Source: Bacillota bacterium
GTDB lineage: Bacteria; Bacillota; Limnochordia; Limnochordales; ZCTH02-B6
Direction of reading: 5' to 3'
Assembly (NCBI GenBank): GCA_017577945.1
Contig: PKQS01000013.1
Coordinates: forward strand, 62,001-126,000
Length of the DNA stretch: 64,000 nucleotides
The notes under the pieces were generated by a model. That model did not search any database, was not told the DNA's origin, and saw only the letters and a program-made list of their open reading frames with translations. Shown here piece by piece: positions 44,866-52,753 of the stretch. The number at the start of each line of letters is the position of its first letter. Within the stretch, counting starts at the first letter, position 1. A program made the position numbers and the translations under genes.

Positions 44866-46080
44866 ATGGTGTTGATTGCATACGGGGACGGCGGCCTGGC
44901 GCGCCGTCTGGCTCGCCGCGTGCGGGCGTTGAACGTGTATTGCGAGCTGGCGCCGGCCCGTGCGCTGGCGGCGCGCTTGCAGGCGCAGCCGGCCCGGGGC
45001 GTCATCGCGGCGGGCGACGGCGTGGAGGCGCCGGCGGGGTTGCCGGTGCTGCGGGTCGATCCCGACGGGGACGTTCCCGAGGAGGCGTTGCAGCGTTTTC
45101 TGTTCGACGAGTGCGGCTGTGCGCGGGAGTGGACCGTCGCGGCCTTCATCGAGCGAGCCATAGCGCAGGTGCGGGCTCAGGTGGGCTCGGGGCGCATCGT
45201 GGCCGCGCTGAGCGGGGGCGTTGACTCGGCGGTGGCGGCGGCGCTGGTGCACCGGGCCGTCGGCGACCAGCTGACTTGCATTTTCGTCGACCACGGGCTG
45301 CTGCGCAAAGGCGAGCCGGAGCAGGTCGTCGAGGCGTTTCGACGGCAGTTCCGGGCGCAGCTCGTTGTGGTCGACGCGCGGCAGCGGTTTCTCGACGCGC
45401 TCGCGGGCGTCGTGGATCCCGAACGGAAGCGGAAAATCATCGGCGAACTGTTTATTCGCGTGTTCGAGGAGGAAGCCCGGCGGCTGGGCGACGTGCGCTA
45501 CTTGGTGCAGGGGACGGTGTACACCGACGTCCTCGAAAGCGGCGCCGAAGCGGGGCACGGCGTCGTCAAGAGCCACCACAACGTCGGCGGCTTGCCGGAG
45601 CGCATGGCGCTGGAGCTGGTGGAGCCGCTGCGCGACCTGTTCAAGGACGAAGTTCGCCAAGTGGGCCTGGCCTTAGGATTGCCCGAGGACTTGGTGTGGC
45701 GGCATCCGTTCCCGGGCCCGGGGCTCGCCGTGCGGATCGTGGGCGAAGTGACGGCGGAGCGGCTGGAGATACTGCGTGAAGCCGACGCCATCGTCCGCGA
45801 GGAGATCCGGCGAGCGGGGCTGGAGCGGCAGCTTTTTCAGGCGTTCGCCGTCCTGGCGGACACGCGCACCGTGGGCGTACGCGGCGGATCCCGCACGTAT
45901 GGCGCCGTGGTGGCGGTGCGGGCCGTGACCAGTGTGGAAGGCCTGGAGGCGCAGTGGGCCCGGTTGCCGTATGACGTGCTGGACCAGATTTCGGAGCGCA
46001 TCTTGCGCGAGGTGCCCGGCGTCAGCCGGGTCGTGTACGACATCAGCGCGAAGCCGCCATCCACCATCGAATGGGAGTAG
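44866..46080 (+). CDS. guaA: GMP synthase with degenerate glutamine amidotransferase domain
   Basis: GMP synthase converts XMP to GMP. The ATP-pyrophosphatase half is intact: [14 protein letters not shown] (PPi loop), [51 protein letters not shown] and the dimerisation tail ending KPPSTIEWE. The N-terminal amidotransferase half is reduced to about 95 residues. It keeps the opening (VLIAYGDGG, then [14 protein letters not shown]) but lacks the CYGMQ nucleophile and the HPE histidine/glutamate. Length is 404 against about 510 for a full enzyme. It should use free ammonia or a separate amidotransferase. ATG at 44866 follows GAGGGACGGGGG; GTG at 44851 is the alternative. Confidence 0.9.
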   Translation: MVLIAYGDGGLARRLARRVRALNVYCELAPARALAARLQAQPARGVIAAGDGVEAPAGLPVLRVDPDGDVPEEALQRFLFDECGCAREWTVAAFIERAIAQVRAQVGSGRIVAALSGGVDSAVAAALVHRAVGDQLTCIFVDHGLLRKGEPEQVVEAFRRQFRAQLVVVDARQRFLDALAGVVDPERKRKIIGELFIRVFEEEARRLGDVRYLVQGTVYTDVLESGAEAGHGVVKSHHNVGGLPERMALELVEPLRDLFKDEVRQVGLALGLPEDLVWRHPFPGPGLAVRIVGEVTAERLEILREADAIVREEIRRAGLERQLFQAFAVLADTRTVGVRGGSRTYGAVVAVRAVTSVEGLEAQWARLPYDVLDQISERILREVPGVSRVVYDISAKPPSTIEWE

Positions 46081-46131
46081 CGACGCACAGCACGGCCTCC
46101 ATCGGGCGGCGGAGCATGGCGGCGGAGAAGG

Positions 46132-48507
46132 ATGACGGCGATGCAGTTTCCCTGGCTCAACGATCTGAACGAAGCGCAGCGGGCCGCGGTGCAGCACGTG
46201 GACGGCCCGCTGCTCATCATCGCGGGCGCGGGCAGCGGCAAGACCCGGGTGCTGACGTACCGGATGGCCTATCTGCTCGCGCAGGGCGTGCCGCCTTCGG
46301 CCATTTTGGCCGTCACGTTCACCAACAAGGCGGCCAACGAAATGAAAGAGCGCGTCGAGGCCCTCATCGGTCCGCAGGTGGAGCAGGTGTGGGTGGGCAC
46401 GTTCCACGCCGCCTGCGTGCGCATCTTGCGGCGTCACGCGGATCGCATCGGCTTTCCGCACCAGTTCCTCATCTTCGACACCAGCGATCAGCTGACCGTC
46501 ATGCGCACGGTACTGCAAGATCTGAACCTGGATCCGAAGCGCTACGACCCGCGGGGACTGCTGAGCGCCGTCAGCGCGGCCAAGAACAATCTGGTCGGCC
46601 CGGAGCAGTACGCGGAGACCGCCTCCGACTTTTGGGAGCGCACGGTGGCGCGGGTGTACGCTCGCTACCAGGAAAAGTTGCGGGAAAACGGCGCCTTTGA
46701 CTTCGACGACTTGCTGCTAAAGACCGTCGAGCTGTTCCGGCAGGCGCCCGACGTGCTGCAGCACTACCGGGACCGGTTCCGCTACCTGATGATTGACGAG
46801 TACCAGGACACCAACCGCGTCCAGTACGTCCTGGTCAACATGCTGGCCGCGGAACACCGCAACCTGTGCGTGGTGGGCGATGCGGATCAGAGCATCTACC
46901 GCTTCCGCGGCGCCGATATCCGCAATATCCTGGATTTCGAGCGGGACTATCCCGACGCGCGGGTCATTAAGCTGGAGCAAAACTACCGCTCCACCAAGCG
47001 CATTCTCGCCGCGGCCAACGCGGTCATCGCGAACAACTTGCACCGGCCCGAGAAAACGTTGTGGACGGCCAATCCCGAAGGCGATCCGATTTACTTTTAC
47101 CGCGCCCGCGACGAGCGGGGCGAGGCGGCGTTCGTGGCCGACGAGATTCGCCGCAGTGTGCTCAGCGAGGGGCGCCCGTACAGCGACTTCACCATCCTGT
47201 ACCGCACCCACGCCCAGAGCCGCACCTTCGAAGAAGAATTCATCCGCCGGGGCATTCCGTATCGCATCGTTTCCGGCGTGCGCTTCTACGAGCGCAAAGA
47301 GATCAAAGACTTGCTGGCGTACTTGCGAGTCATCTACAACCCGCTGGACGAATTCAGCCTGCGGCGCATCATCAACGTGCCCAAGCGGGGCATCGGCGAC
47401 GCGACCATGGGCCGGCTCGACGAGTTCGCGGCGCTGCACGGCATGTCGCTGTACGAAGCGATGACGGCGCCGGAGGCGCTCGCGGGGCTGAGTGGAGCTG
47501 CGGCGAAAAAGGTGGAGGAGTTCGCCGACCTGCTGGAGGAGCTGCGGCAGCAGGCCCGGGAGCTGCCCTTGACGGCGCTGGTTGAGCGGGTGCTGGAGCG
47601 CACGGGCTACCTGGCCGAGCTGATGGCGGAGCGGACGCTGGAAGCGGAGGCGCGCATCGAGAACTTGCGCGAATTTCTGTCGGTGACGCGGCAGTTCGAG
47701 CAAGAGCAAGGCGGCGGGCTGGGCGAGTTCTTGGAGCACGTCGCGCTGGTGTCGGACGTGGACGCGTACGACGCCGAAGCCAATTCGGTGACGATGATGA
47801 CGCTGCATGCGGCCAAGGGTCTGGAATTCCCTGTCGTGTTCCTCGTCGGCATGGAAGACGGCATCTTCCCGCACTCGCGGGCGCTGACGGAGCCGGAGGA
47901 GCTGGAGGAAGAGCGGCGGCTTTGCTACGTGGGCATGACGCGCGCCAAAGAGCGGCTCTACCTGACCTGCGCCCGGCAGCGGCTGCTCTATGGGCAGACC
48001 GTGGCCAGCAAGGTGTCGATGTTCGTCGGCGAGGTGCCGCAGGAACTGGTGGAAGACTTGTCCAGCGACGACGACTACATGGCGGGGTTTGGCGGGTCGC
48101 TCTGGTATGAAGCCGATCGGTTCGGCACAGGCCGCTGGGGCGGGGATAGCTACGGGGCAGGTGCGTACGAGCCTGGCGGCTACGGCTCGGGCCGGTCCGG
48201 CAACGGCGCGGAGAGCGGGTACGCGTACGGCGGCCGCCGCGCGGGGCGGGGCGTTGCGCCTGCGGGGCCGGTGCGCTTCGGCGCAGGAGACTTGCGCACG
48301 GCCGGCGCCGGCGGGCCGGGCCGGCCGCGGCCGAGCTTCGATTCGTCGACGCTGCAGGCAGGCGACAAAGTGCGCCACGCGGTGTTCGGGGAAGGCACGG
48401 TCGTCAGCTGCGCGCCGGCGGGCAGCGACACCGTCGTTACGGTGGCGTTTCCCGAGCACGGCGTCAAGAAGCTGCTGGCCAGCGTCGCACCGCTGGAGAA
48501 AGTGTAA
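46132..48507 (+). CDS. pcrA: ATP-dependent DNA helicase PcrA/UvrD
   Basis: A 791-residue superfamily 1A 3'-5' helicase used in repair and to remove transcription or recombination blocks. Motifs in order are AGAGSGKTRVL (Walker A, near residue 30), VTFTNKAANEMKER, LMIDEYQDTN, VGDADQSIYRFRGAD, LEQNYRST, MTLHAAKGLEFPVVFLVGMEDG and VGMTRAKERLYL. The C-terminus has a low-complexity Gly/Tyr linker and a small beta-barrel domain (LQAGDKVRHAVFGEGTV) that binds RNA polymerase in PcrA. ATG at 46132 follows GGAGAAGG; ATG at 46141 is also possible. Confidence 0.96.
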   Translation: MTAMQFPWLNDLNEAQRAAVQHVDGPLLIIAGAGSGKTRVLTYRMAYLLAQGVPPSAILAVTFTNKAANEMKERVEALIGPQVEQVWVGTFHAACVRILRRHADRIGFPHQFLIFDTSDQLTVMRTVLQDLNLDPKRYDPRGLLSAVSAAKNNLVGPEQYAETASDFWERTVARVYARYQEKLRENGAFDFDDLLLKTVELFRQAPDVLQHYRDRFRYLMIDEYQDTNRVQYVLVNMLAAEHRNLCVVGDADQSIYRFRGADIRNILDFERDYPDARVIKLEQNYRSTKRILAAANAVIANNLHRPEKTLWTANPEGDPIYFYRARDERGEAAFVADEIRRSVLSEGRPYSDFTILYRTHAQSRTFEEEFIRRGIPYRIVSGVRFYERKEIKDLLAYLRVIYNPLDEFSLRRIINVPKRGIGDATMGRLDEFAALHGMSLYEAMTAPEALAGLSGAAAKKVEEFADLLEELRQQARELPLTALVERVLERTGYLAELMAERTLEAEARIENLREFLSVTRQFEQEQGGGLGEFLEHVALVSDVDAYDAEANSVTMMTLHAAKGLEFPVVFLVGMEDGIFPHSRALTEPEELEEERRLCYVGMTRAKERLYLTCARQRLLYGQTVASKVSMFVGEVPQELVEDLSSDDDYMAGFGGSLWYEADRFGTGRWGGDSYGAGAYEPGGYGSGRSGNGAESGYAYGGRRAGRGVAPAGPVRFGAGDLRTAGAGGPGRPRPSFDSSTLQAGDKVRHAVFGEGTVVSCAPAGSDTVVTVAFPEHGVKKLLASVAPLEKV

Positions 48508-48525
48508 AGGGGCCGGGCTGCCCGT

Positions 48526-48867
48526 TCAGGGGGTGCCGTCGGCCCCCGGCACCGGGTGCGAAAGCCCGATCACGCTCTTCACTTCCAGCACGAAGGCGAT
48601 GCCGTGCCCCGGCTTGTTCAAATCCACGGCCTGGTCCACGGCCGCCAGGATGCCTTCGGTCTTCTGGCGCGGCACCAGCATGATGAGGATATCCTTCTCC
48701 GGCTCAATCGGGATGTTGAAAATCTTCTTCTGCTCGTGAATGCCGGACCCGCGGCCGTGAAGGATGGTCGCTCCCTCCGCCCCGGCCCGCCGCGCCGCCT
48801 CCAGGGCTTCCTCCGCCACCCCGGAGGCCACGATGACGACGATTACGTCGAATTGCCCGACGCCCAA
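48526..48867 (-). CDS. P-II-family signalling protein next to DUF1538 transporter
   Basis: A 113-residue GlnB-like trimeric regulator. The core beta-alpha-beta pattern is present: FDVIVVIVASGVAEEALEAARRAGAEGATILHGRG and KDILIMLVPRQKTEGILAAV, then GHGIAFVLEVKSVIGL. The T-loop (SGIHEQKKIFNIPIEPE) is short and lacks the uridylylated tyrosine of GlnB. The TTG start at 48867 has GAGGAGGA about 9 bases upstream and lies within the preceding DUF1538 gene. The neighbourhood indicates that it gates the DUF1538 transporter, not ammonium transport. Ligand unknown. Confidence 0.82.
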   Translation of the reverse strand: MGVGQFDVIVVIVASGVAEEALEAARRAGAEGATILHGRGSGIHEQKKIFNIPIEPEKDILIMLVPRQKTEGILAAVDQAVDLNKPGHGIAFVLEVKSVIGLSHPVPGADGTP

Positions 48868-49628
48868 CGTTGTTCGTCCTCCTCTTGCGCTTTCTCCGCC
48901 GGCGTCTCTTCCTCCGCCGGCTCCGCGCTCCGGAACAGCACGCCCAGCGCCAGCACGGACAGCACCGGCGCCAAGGCCACCAGTGACACCAGGCCGAACC
49001 CGGCTACCACCGGATCCGCGCCCGGCAGGCCCGCGGCCGCGCCGAGCGCCACCGACAAGATGAAGGTGACGGTAATCGGTCCGGTGGCCACGCCGCCGGA
49101 ATCAAAGGCGATGGACGTGAAACCGGGCGCGGCGCGCAGCATCAGGAGGAAGGCCAGGATGTAGCCCGGTATTAAGATGGCCAGCAGGTGGATGTCGAGC
49201 CACACCCGCAGCATGGCCAGCGCCACCGCGATCCCAACCCCCACCGCCAGCGTATACAGCAACAGCCGCTCCGGGATGTGCCCGCCGGACACCCGGGCCA
49301 CTTCGGCCGTTTGCACCCGCACCGTGGGCTCGGCCAGGATGGTCACCAGTCCCAGGACAAAGCCGATGGGAATCAACAGCCACGGCCGCGACGACGCCAC
49401 CAGCTGGCCAATGCTTTGCCCCGCCGGCATAAAGCCGATGCGCACGCCGTACAGGAAAAGGATGGTGCCCACCGCCGTCAGCAGCAGGCCCGTCAGCAGG
49501 GCGCGGAGCTGGGTTCGGGGCAGCCGCAGGAAGATGAGGTTAAAGATGAGAGCCAACGCCGCCAGCGGCGCCACCGCGACCACGACGTCCGCGACGACTT
49601 CCACCAGCTCGTGCCAGAGTTCCGCCAC
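48843..49628 (-). CDS. DUF1538 membrane protein (second subunit)
   Basis: A 261-residue DUF1538 protein with about seven hydrophobic helices. Repeated features are LLLTAVGTILFLYGVRIGFMP, IPIGFVLGLVTILAEPTVRV, GFTSIAFDSGGVATGPITV and LVALAPVLSVLALGVLF; the DSGGVATGP turn is shared with the partner gene. A charged C-terminal tail (EEETPAEKAQEEDEQ) is cytoplasmic. Two-gene DUF1538 systems (UmpAB in Halomonas) have been reported as Na+(Li+, K+)/H+ antiporters. The P-II gene overlaps its 3' end by 25 bases. Confidence 0.85.
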   Translation of the reverse strand: MAELWHELVEVVADVVVAVAPLAALALIFNLIFLRLPRTQLRALLTGLLLTAVGTILFLYGVRIGFMPAGQSIGQLVASSRPWLLIPIGFVLGLVTILAEPTVRVQTAEVARVSGGHIPERLLLYTLAVGVGIAVALAMLRVWLDIHLLAILIPGYILAFLLMLRAAPGFTSIAFDSGGVATGPITVTFILSVALGAAAGLPGADPVVAGFGLVSLVALAPVLSVLALGVLFRSAEPAEEETPAEKAQEEDEQRWASGNST

Positions 49629-49682
49629 GAGGCGCGTTTCACCTCCTGGCTGCGGCGGCGGGCGGGCGCCCGCACCGCCCTG

Positions 49683-50393
49683 TTACGAGTACAGCAAGCC
49701 TAAAAGCAGCACGGCCAGAATGGGGCCGATGAACACCATGGCCACCAGGCCGAAGCTGGCCGAAACCCGGTCCCGCACGCCCAGGACCGATACGATGCCG
49801 ACGTTGAGAGCCATCACGAAGGGAACGATCAGCGGTCCCGTCGTTACCCCGCCCGCGTCGAACGCCAGGGAGAGAAAGCGGGCGTCCACCAGTGCGCCCA
49901 GCAAGAAAGCCAGCGCGTACGAGGGAACGAGAATCCAGCCCAAGGGGATCTGAAAGAACACGCGCAGCAGGCTCAACAGCGTGTAAATCCCGACGCCGGC
50001 CGCCAAAAACAGCACCAGCCGCAGCGGGGAGATGGACCCTTCCGACACCGTGTCCACCAACGCGGCCAGCACTTGGACGTTCGGGTCGGCCAGCGTCGCC
50101 ACGACGGTAAAGAGGACAAAAATCCCAAACACGCCGGCGGTTCCGAGCCGAGCCGGCAGCTCCGCGCCCACGCGCTCGCCGAGCGGGACGACGCTCACGT
50201 TGACGCCCAGCAGAAACAGTCCGAGGCCCAGCGTGACGAGGACGCTGCCGCCCAGAAAGCGCAGCAGGCCGTCCAGGCCCAGCGGCGCTACCGTCAGGTG
50301 GAGAATCAGCACGATGGCGACGATGGGGCTCACCGCCGCCGCCACTTCCCGGCCGACGGAGAGCGCCAGGTTTCGCCCGTTCGGCTTCGCCAA
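49683..50393 (-). CDS. DUF1538 membrane protein (first subunit)
   Basis: A 236-residue DUF1538 protein, a paralogue of the next gene on the strand, with about seven helices. Matching motifs are GLGLFLLGVNVSVVPLGERVG, LFTVVATLADPNVQVLA, LSLAFDAGGVTTGPLIVPF and FGLVAMVFIGPILAVLLLG. The pair probably forms one heteromeric channel or antiporter. The TTG start at 50393 has AAAGGAGG about 12 bases upstream. It is first of the three-gene minus-strand operon that ends with the P-II gene. Confidence 0.85.
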   Translation of the reverse strand: MAKPNGRNLALSVGREVAAAVSPIVAIVLILHLTVAPLGLDGLLRFLGGSVLVTLGLGLFLLGVNVSVVPLGERVGAELPARLGTAGVFGIFVLFTVVATLADPNVQVLAALVDTVSEGSISPLRLVLFLAAGVGIYTLLSLLRVFFQIPLGWILVPSYALAFLLGALVDARFLSLAFDAGGVTTGPLIVPFVMALNVGIVSVLGVRDRVSASFGLVAMVFIGPILAVLLLGLLYS

Positions 50394-50497
50394 GGCCGCT
50401 GACGACCTCCTTTTCGTCCCCGTCTATTTCCCCCTTTTCGCCTCCACTTCCTGCCCCCAGGAATGGAGGTTGGAGCGGCGAAGCGGGAAGCTGCCGG

Positions 50498-51706
50498 TCA
50501 CCGCCAGACCTGCTGCAGCCACCGCCACAAGGCGCCGTGGAGGGTCCAGCGGGGCACGTCTTCGGCCGCCACCAGCGGCGCGGTCCGCAGCACGCGCCCG
50601 TCGGAGAGCGTAATGTGCAGCGCGCCGACGACCTGGCCGGCGCGGATGGGGGCGCGGAGCGGGTCCAGCGAGACTTGAACGCGCACGTCGTTGACGTCGG
50701 CGCGGCGCACGACGACGCGGAAGTCGCCGTCGACCACCGCTGTAAGCTTTCCCAAAGCGCCCGGCGGCTGGACTTCCGCGATGACCTGGCCGTGGGAGGC
50801 GACGGTGATCAGCTGAAACTCGTCGAAGCCGTACTCCAACAGCCGCGTCGAATCGCTCCAGCGGTCCGTGCTGCCCAGGACGACGCTGATAAGCTGCATA
50901 CCGTCGCGGGACGCCGCGGCTACGAGACAATAGCCCGCCAGGCTCGTGGTGCCCGTCTTGATGCCCTCGATGCCTTCAAACCCCCACAGCAGGCGGTTGG
51001 TGTTCTGCCACGACAGGCCGATGCTTTGCGCCTGAAAAGAAGGCGTCCGCACCACCTGGCGGAAGGTGGGGAAGCGCATGGCCGTGACGGACAAGAGAGC
51101 CAAGTCGTGGGCCGTCGAGTAGTGGTTCGGGTCGTCGAGGCCGTGGGCGTTGGCGAAGCGGGTGCGGGTCGCGCCCAGCTCGTGGGCGCGCCGGGTCATC
51201 AGGTCGGCGAACGCTTCCTGCGACCCCGCGACGTGCTCGGCGATGACGTTGGCGGCGTCGTTGCCGGACGGCAGCATCAGCGCGTACAAGAGCTCCAGCA
51301 TCGTCATCTCCTGGCCGGGCCGCAGGCCGGCGTCGGAGCCGGTAACCCGAACGGCCTGGGCGCTGACGGTGACCCGGTCGGCGAGGGCGGCGTTTTCCAG
51401 CGCGACGAGCGCCGTCATGATCTTCGTCGTGCTGGCCATGGGGCGCCGCTCGTGCTCGTTGTGGGCGTAGAGGATGGTGCCGGTGTTGGCTTCGACCAGA
51501 ACGGCGGCAGCGGCGCGCAAAGGGCCTCCGGGCGGGCCTTGCTCGTGGCCGTCGATATAGGCCAGGGCCGGGCCCGGGTCGGGCGGCACCCAGACGGGAA
51601 CGGAGCGCTGCGCCAGCGGTTCGAGGGCAAACTGGAGCAACAGCCACACCGCCGCGAGGGCCGCCGCCCACGCCGCGGCCCGAAGGCGGCGCACGGGAAT
51701 GAACAC
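50498..51706 (-). CDS. D-alanyl-D-alanine carboxypeptidase (DacA/DacF type)
   Basis: A 402-residue class C low-molecular-weight penicillin-binding protein (S11) that trims the terminal D-alanine from peptidoglycan stem peptides. Catalytic motifs are SxxK (ASTTKIMTALVALEN, near residue 92), SGN (LMLPSGNDAANVIAEHV) and KTG (EGIKTGTTSLAGYCLVA). The C-terminal PBP5-type domain follows. An N-terminal hydrophobic segment (AAAWAAALAAVWLLLQFAL) targets it to the membrane. GTG start at 51706 with GAGGT upstream. It may share its transcript with the DUF1538 genes downstream on the strand. Confidence 0.93.
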   Translation of the reverse strand: MFIPVRRLRAAAWAAALAAVWLLLQFALEPLAQRSVPVWVPPDPGPALAYIDGHEQGPPGGPLRAAAAVLVEANTGTILYAHNEHERRPMASTTKIMTALVALENAALADRVTVSAQAVRVTGSDAGLRPGQEMTMLELLYALMLPSGNDAANVIAEHVAGSQEAFADLMTRRAHELGATRTRFANAHGLDDPNHYSTAHDLALLSVTAMRFPTFRQVVRTPSFQAQSIGLSWQNTNRLLWGFEGIEGIKTGTTSLAGYCLVAAASRDGMQLISVVLGSTDRWSDSTRLLEYGFDEFQLITVASHGQVIAEVQPPGALGKLTAVVDGDFRVVVRRADVNDVRVQVSLDPLRAPIRAGQVVGALHITLSDGRVLRTAPLVAAEDVPRWTLHGALWRWLQQVWR

Positions 51707-51860
51707 CGGGCCCCGACCTCGCTTTCAAGAGTACATGGGTATGACGCGCCGCGGAGAAGTAGACTGGGCGGGCTTAGCCACGTCGCGGTCCGCGGAGGAC
51801 AGCGGATGAGTGGCCGCTGCGGTCCCGGCGTACGCCGCGTCAAGGCCGCGGGATGCGCCC

Positions 51861-51889
51861 TTGATCGATGTCCGGTGGGGGTATACAAT
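51861..51889 (+). promoter_or_regulatory. sigma-A promoter of regulator-RND operon
   Basis: TTGATC (51861-51866), 17-base spacer, TACAAT (51884-51889). Transcription would start near 51896, about 30 bases before the ATG at 51925. Confidence 0.7.
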
Positions 51890-51924
51890 TGAGCTGGTTC
51901 TTGGGGTTTTTGGGGGTGCCGCCC

Positions 51925-52620
51925 ATGCGCCTCACCGAACGGCGCAAGCAGTTCTTGCACGGCCTGATGGACATTTACCGCCGGACCCAGCTGCCGGTGC
52001 ATTACGAGGCGCTGGCGCAGCGACTCGGCGTCAGCAAGTGGACGGCGTACGACATGCTGCGGTCGCTCGAGAAGCAGGGGTTGCTGGCCCGGGATTACAC
52101 GGTCCACCGCGGGGAGCCCGGTCGTTCCCAGATTGTGTTCGTTCCCACCCCGGCGGCCGAAGCGCTGGTGGAGCAGGTGCGCTCGTCCGCCCCCTCCGAC
52201 GCTCACCTGGCGAAGATGAAGGAGGAGGTGCTGGGATCGTTCCGGCAGTGGCGCGAGCTCACCCCCGCCGAGGCTACCCAGCGCGTGCTGGAGGCCGCAG
52301 CCGCCGCGGATGCCCAGGTCAAGTTTTGCGCCTACGTGATGACACTGTTCCTCGTACGCCTCAGCGCCCTGCAAAAGCGAACCGTCACCACGGTGCGGGA
52401 AGTCGTGTGCCAAACGCCAGGCGCAGAGATGCAGCTGACGATGTTCATGGGCATCGTGGCCGGGATGCTGATGGAGGAAATTCGCTACGGTGTAGGCAAG
52501 CAGCTCATCCGCTTGCTTGGGCGGTTTCTGAAGGCGCTGGCGGAGCTGCCCGGAGCGGAGAAACGCATGCTCGTCGATTTCCTGGACGAAGCGCTGGCGG
52601 AGGCGGCCCTGGCTCACTAG
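51925..52620 (+). CDS. winged-helix transcriptional regulator upstream of RND transporter
   Basis: A 231-residue protein. The N-terminal winged helix (LPVHYEALAQRLGVSKWTAY, then DMLRSLEKQGLLARDY) binds DNA. The rest is helical (MFMGIVAGMLMEEIRYGVGKQ) and may be the ligand or dimer domain. I do not recognise a named family. ATG at 51925 follows GGGGGTG; upstream in-frame codons overlap the promoter. It precedes the RND, LolA-like and barrel genes and probably controls them. A direct repeat (GGTCTT at 52652 and 52661) between it and the RND gene is a possible operator. Confidence 0.72.
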   Translation: MRLTERRKQFLHGLMDIYRRTQLPVHYEALAQRLGVSKWTAYDMLRSLEKQGLLARDYTVHRGEPGRSQIVFVPTPAAEALVEQVRSSAPSDAHLAKMKEEVLGSFRQWRELTPAEATQRVLEAAAAADAQVKFCAYVMTLFLVRLSALQKRTVTTVREVVCQTPGAEMQLTMFMGIVAGMLMEEIRYGVGKQLIRLLGRFLKALAELPGAEKRMLVDFLDEALAEAALAH

Positions 52621-52753
52621 GACTGGGGGGCGTCTTTCCGCCGAGAATTTTGGTCTTCCTGGTCTTATAGGATATTTGGGTCACTGGCGCCGCCGCACGC
52701 CGGAGCAGCGGGTGAAACGGCGGCTGGGCGTGCCGGAAGGGGAGCTGTCGCGG

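Noticed and set aside
44866..46080. NAD synthetase or ExsB-type PP-loop enzyme
   Set aside because: The dimerisation tail KPPSTIEWE and [12 protein letters not shown] are specific for GMP synthase.
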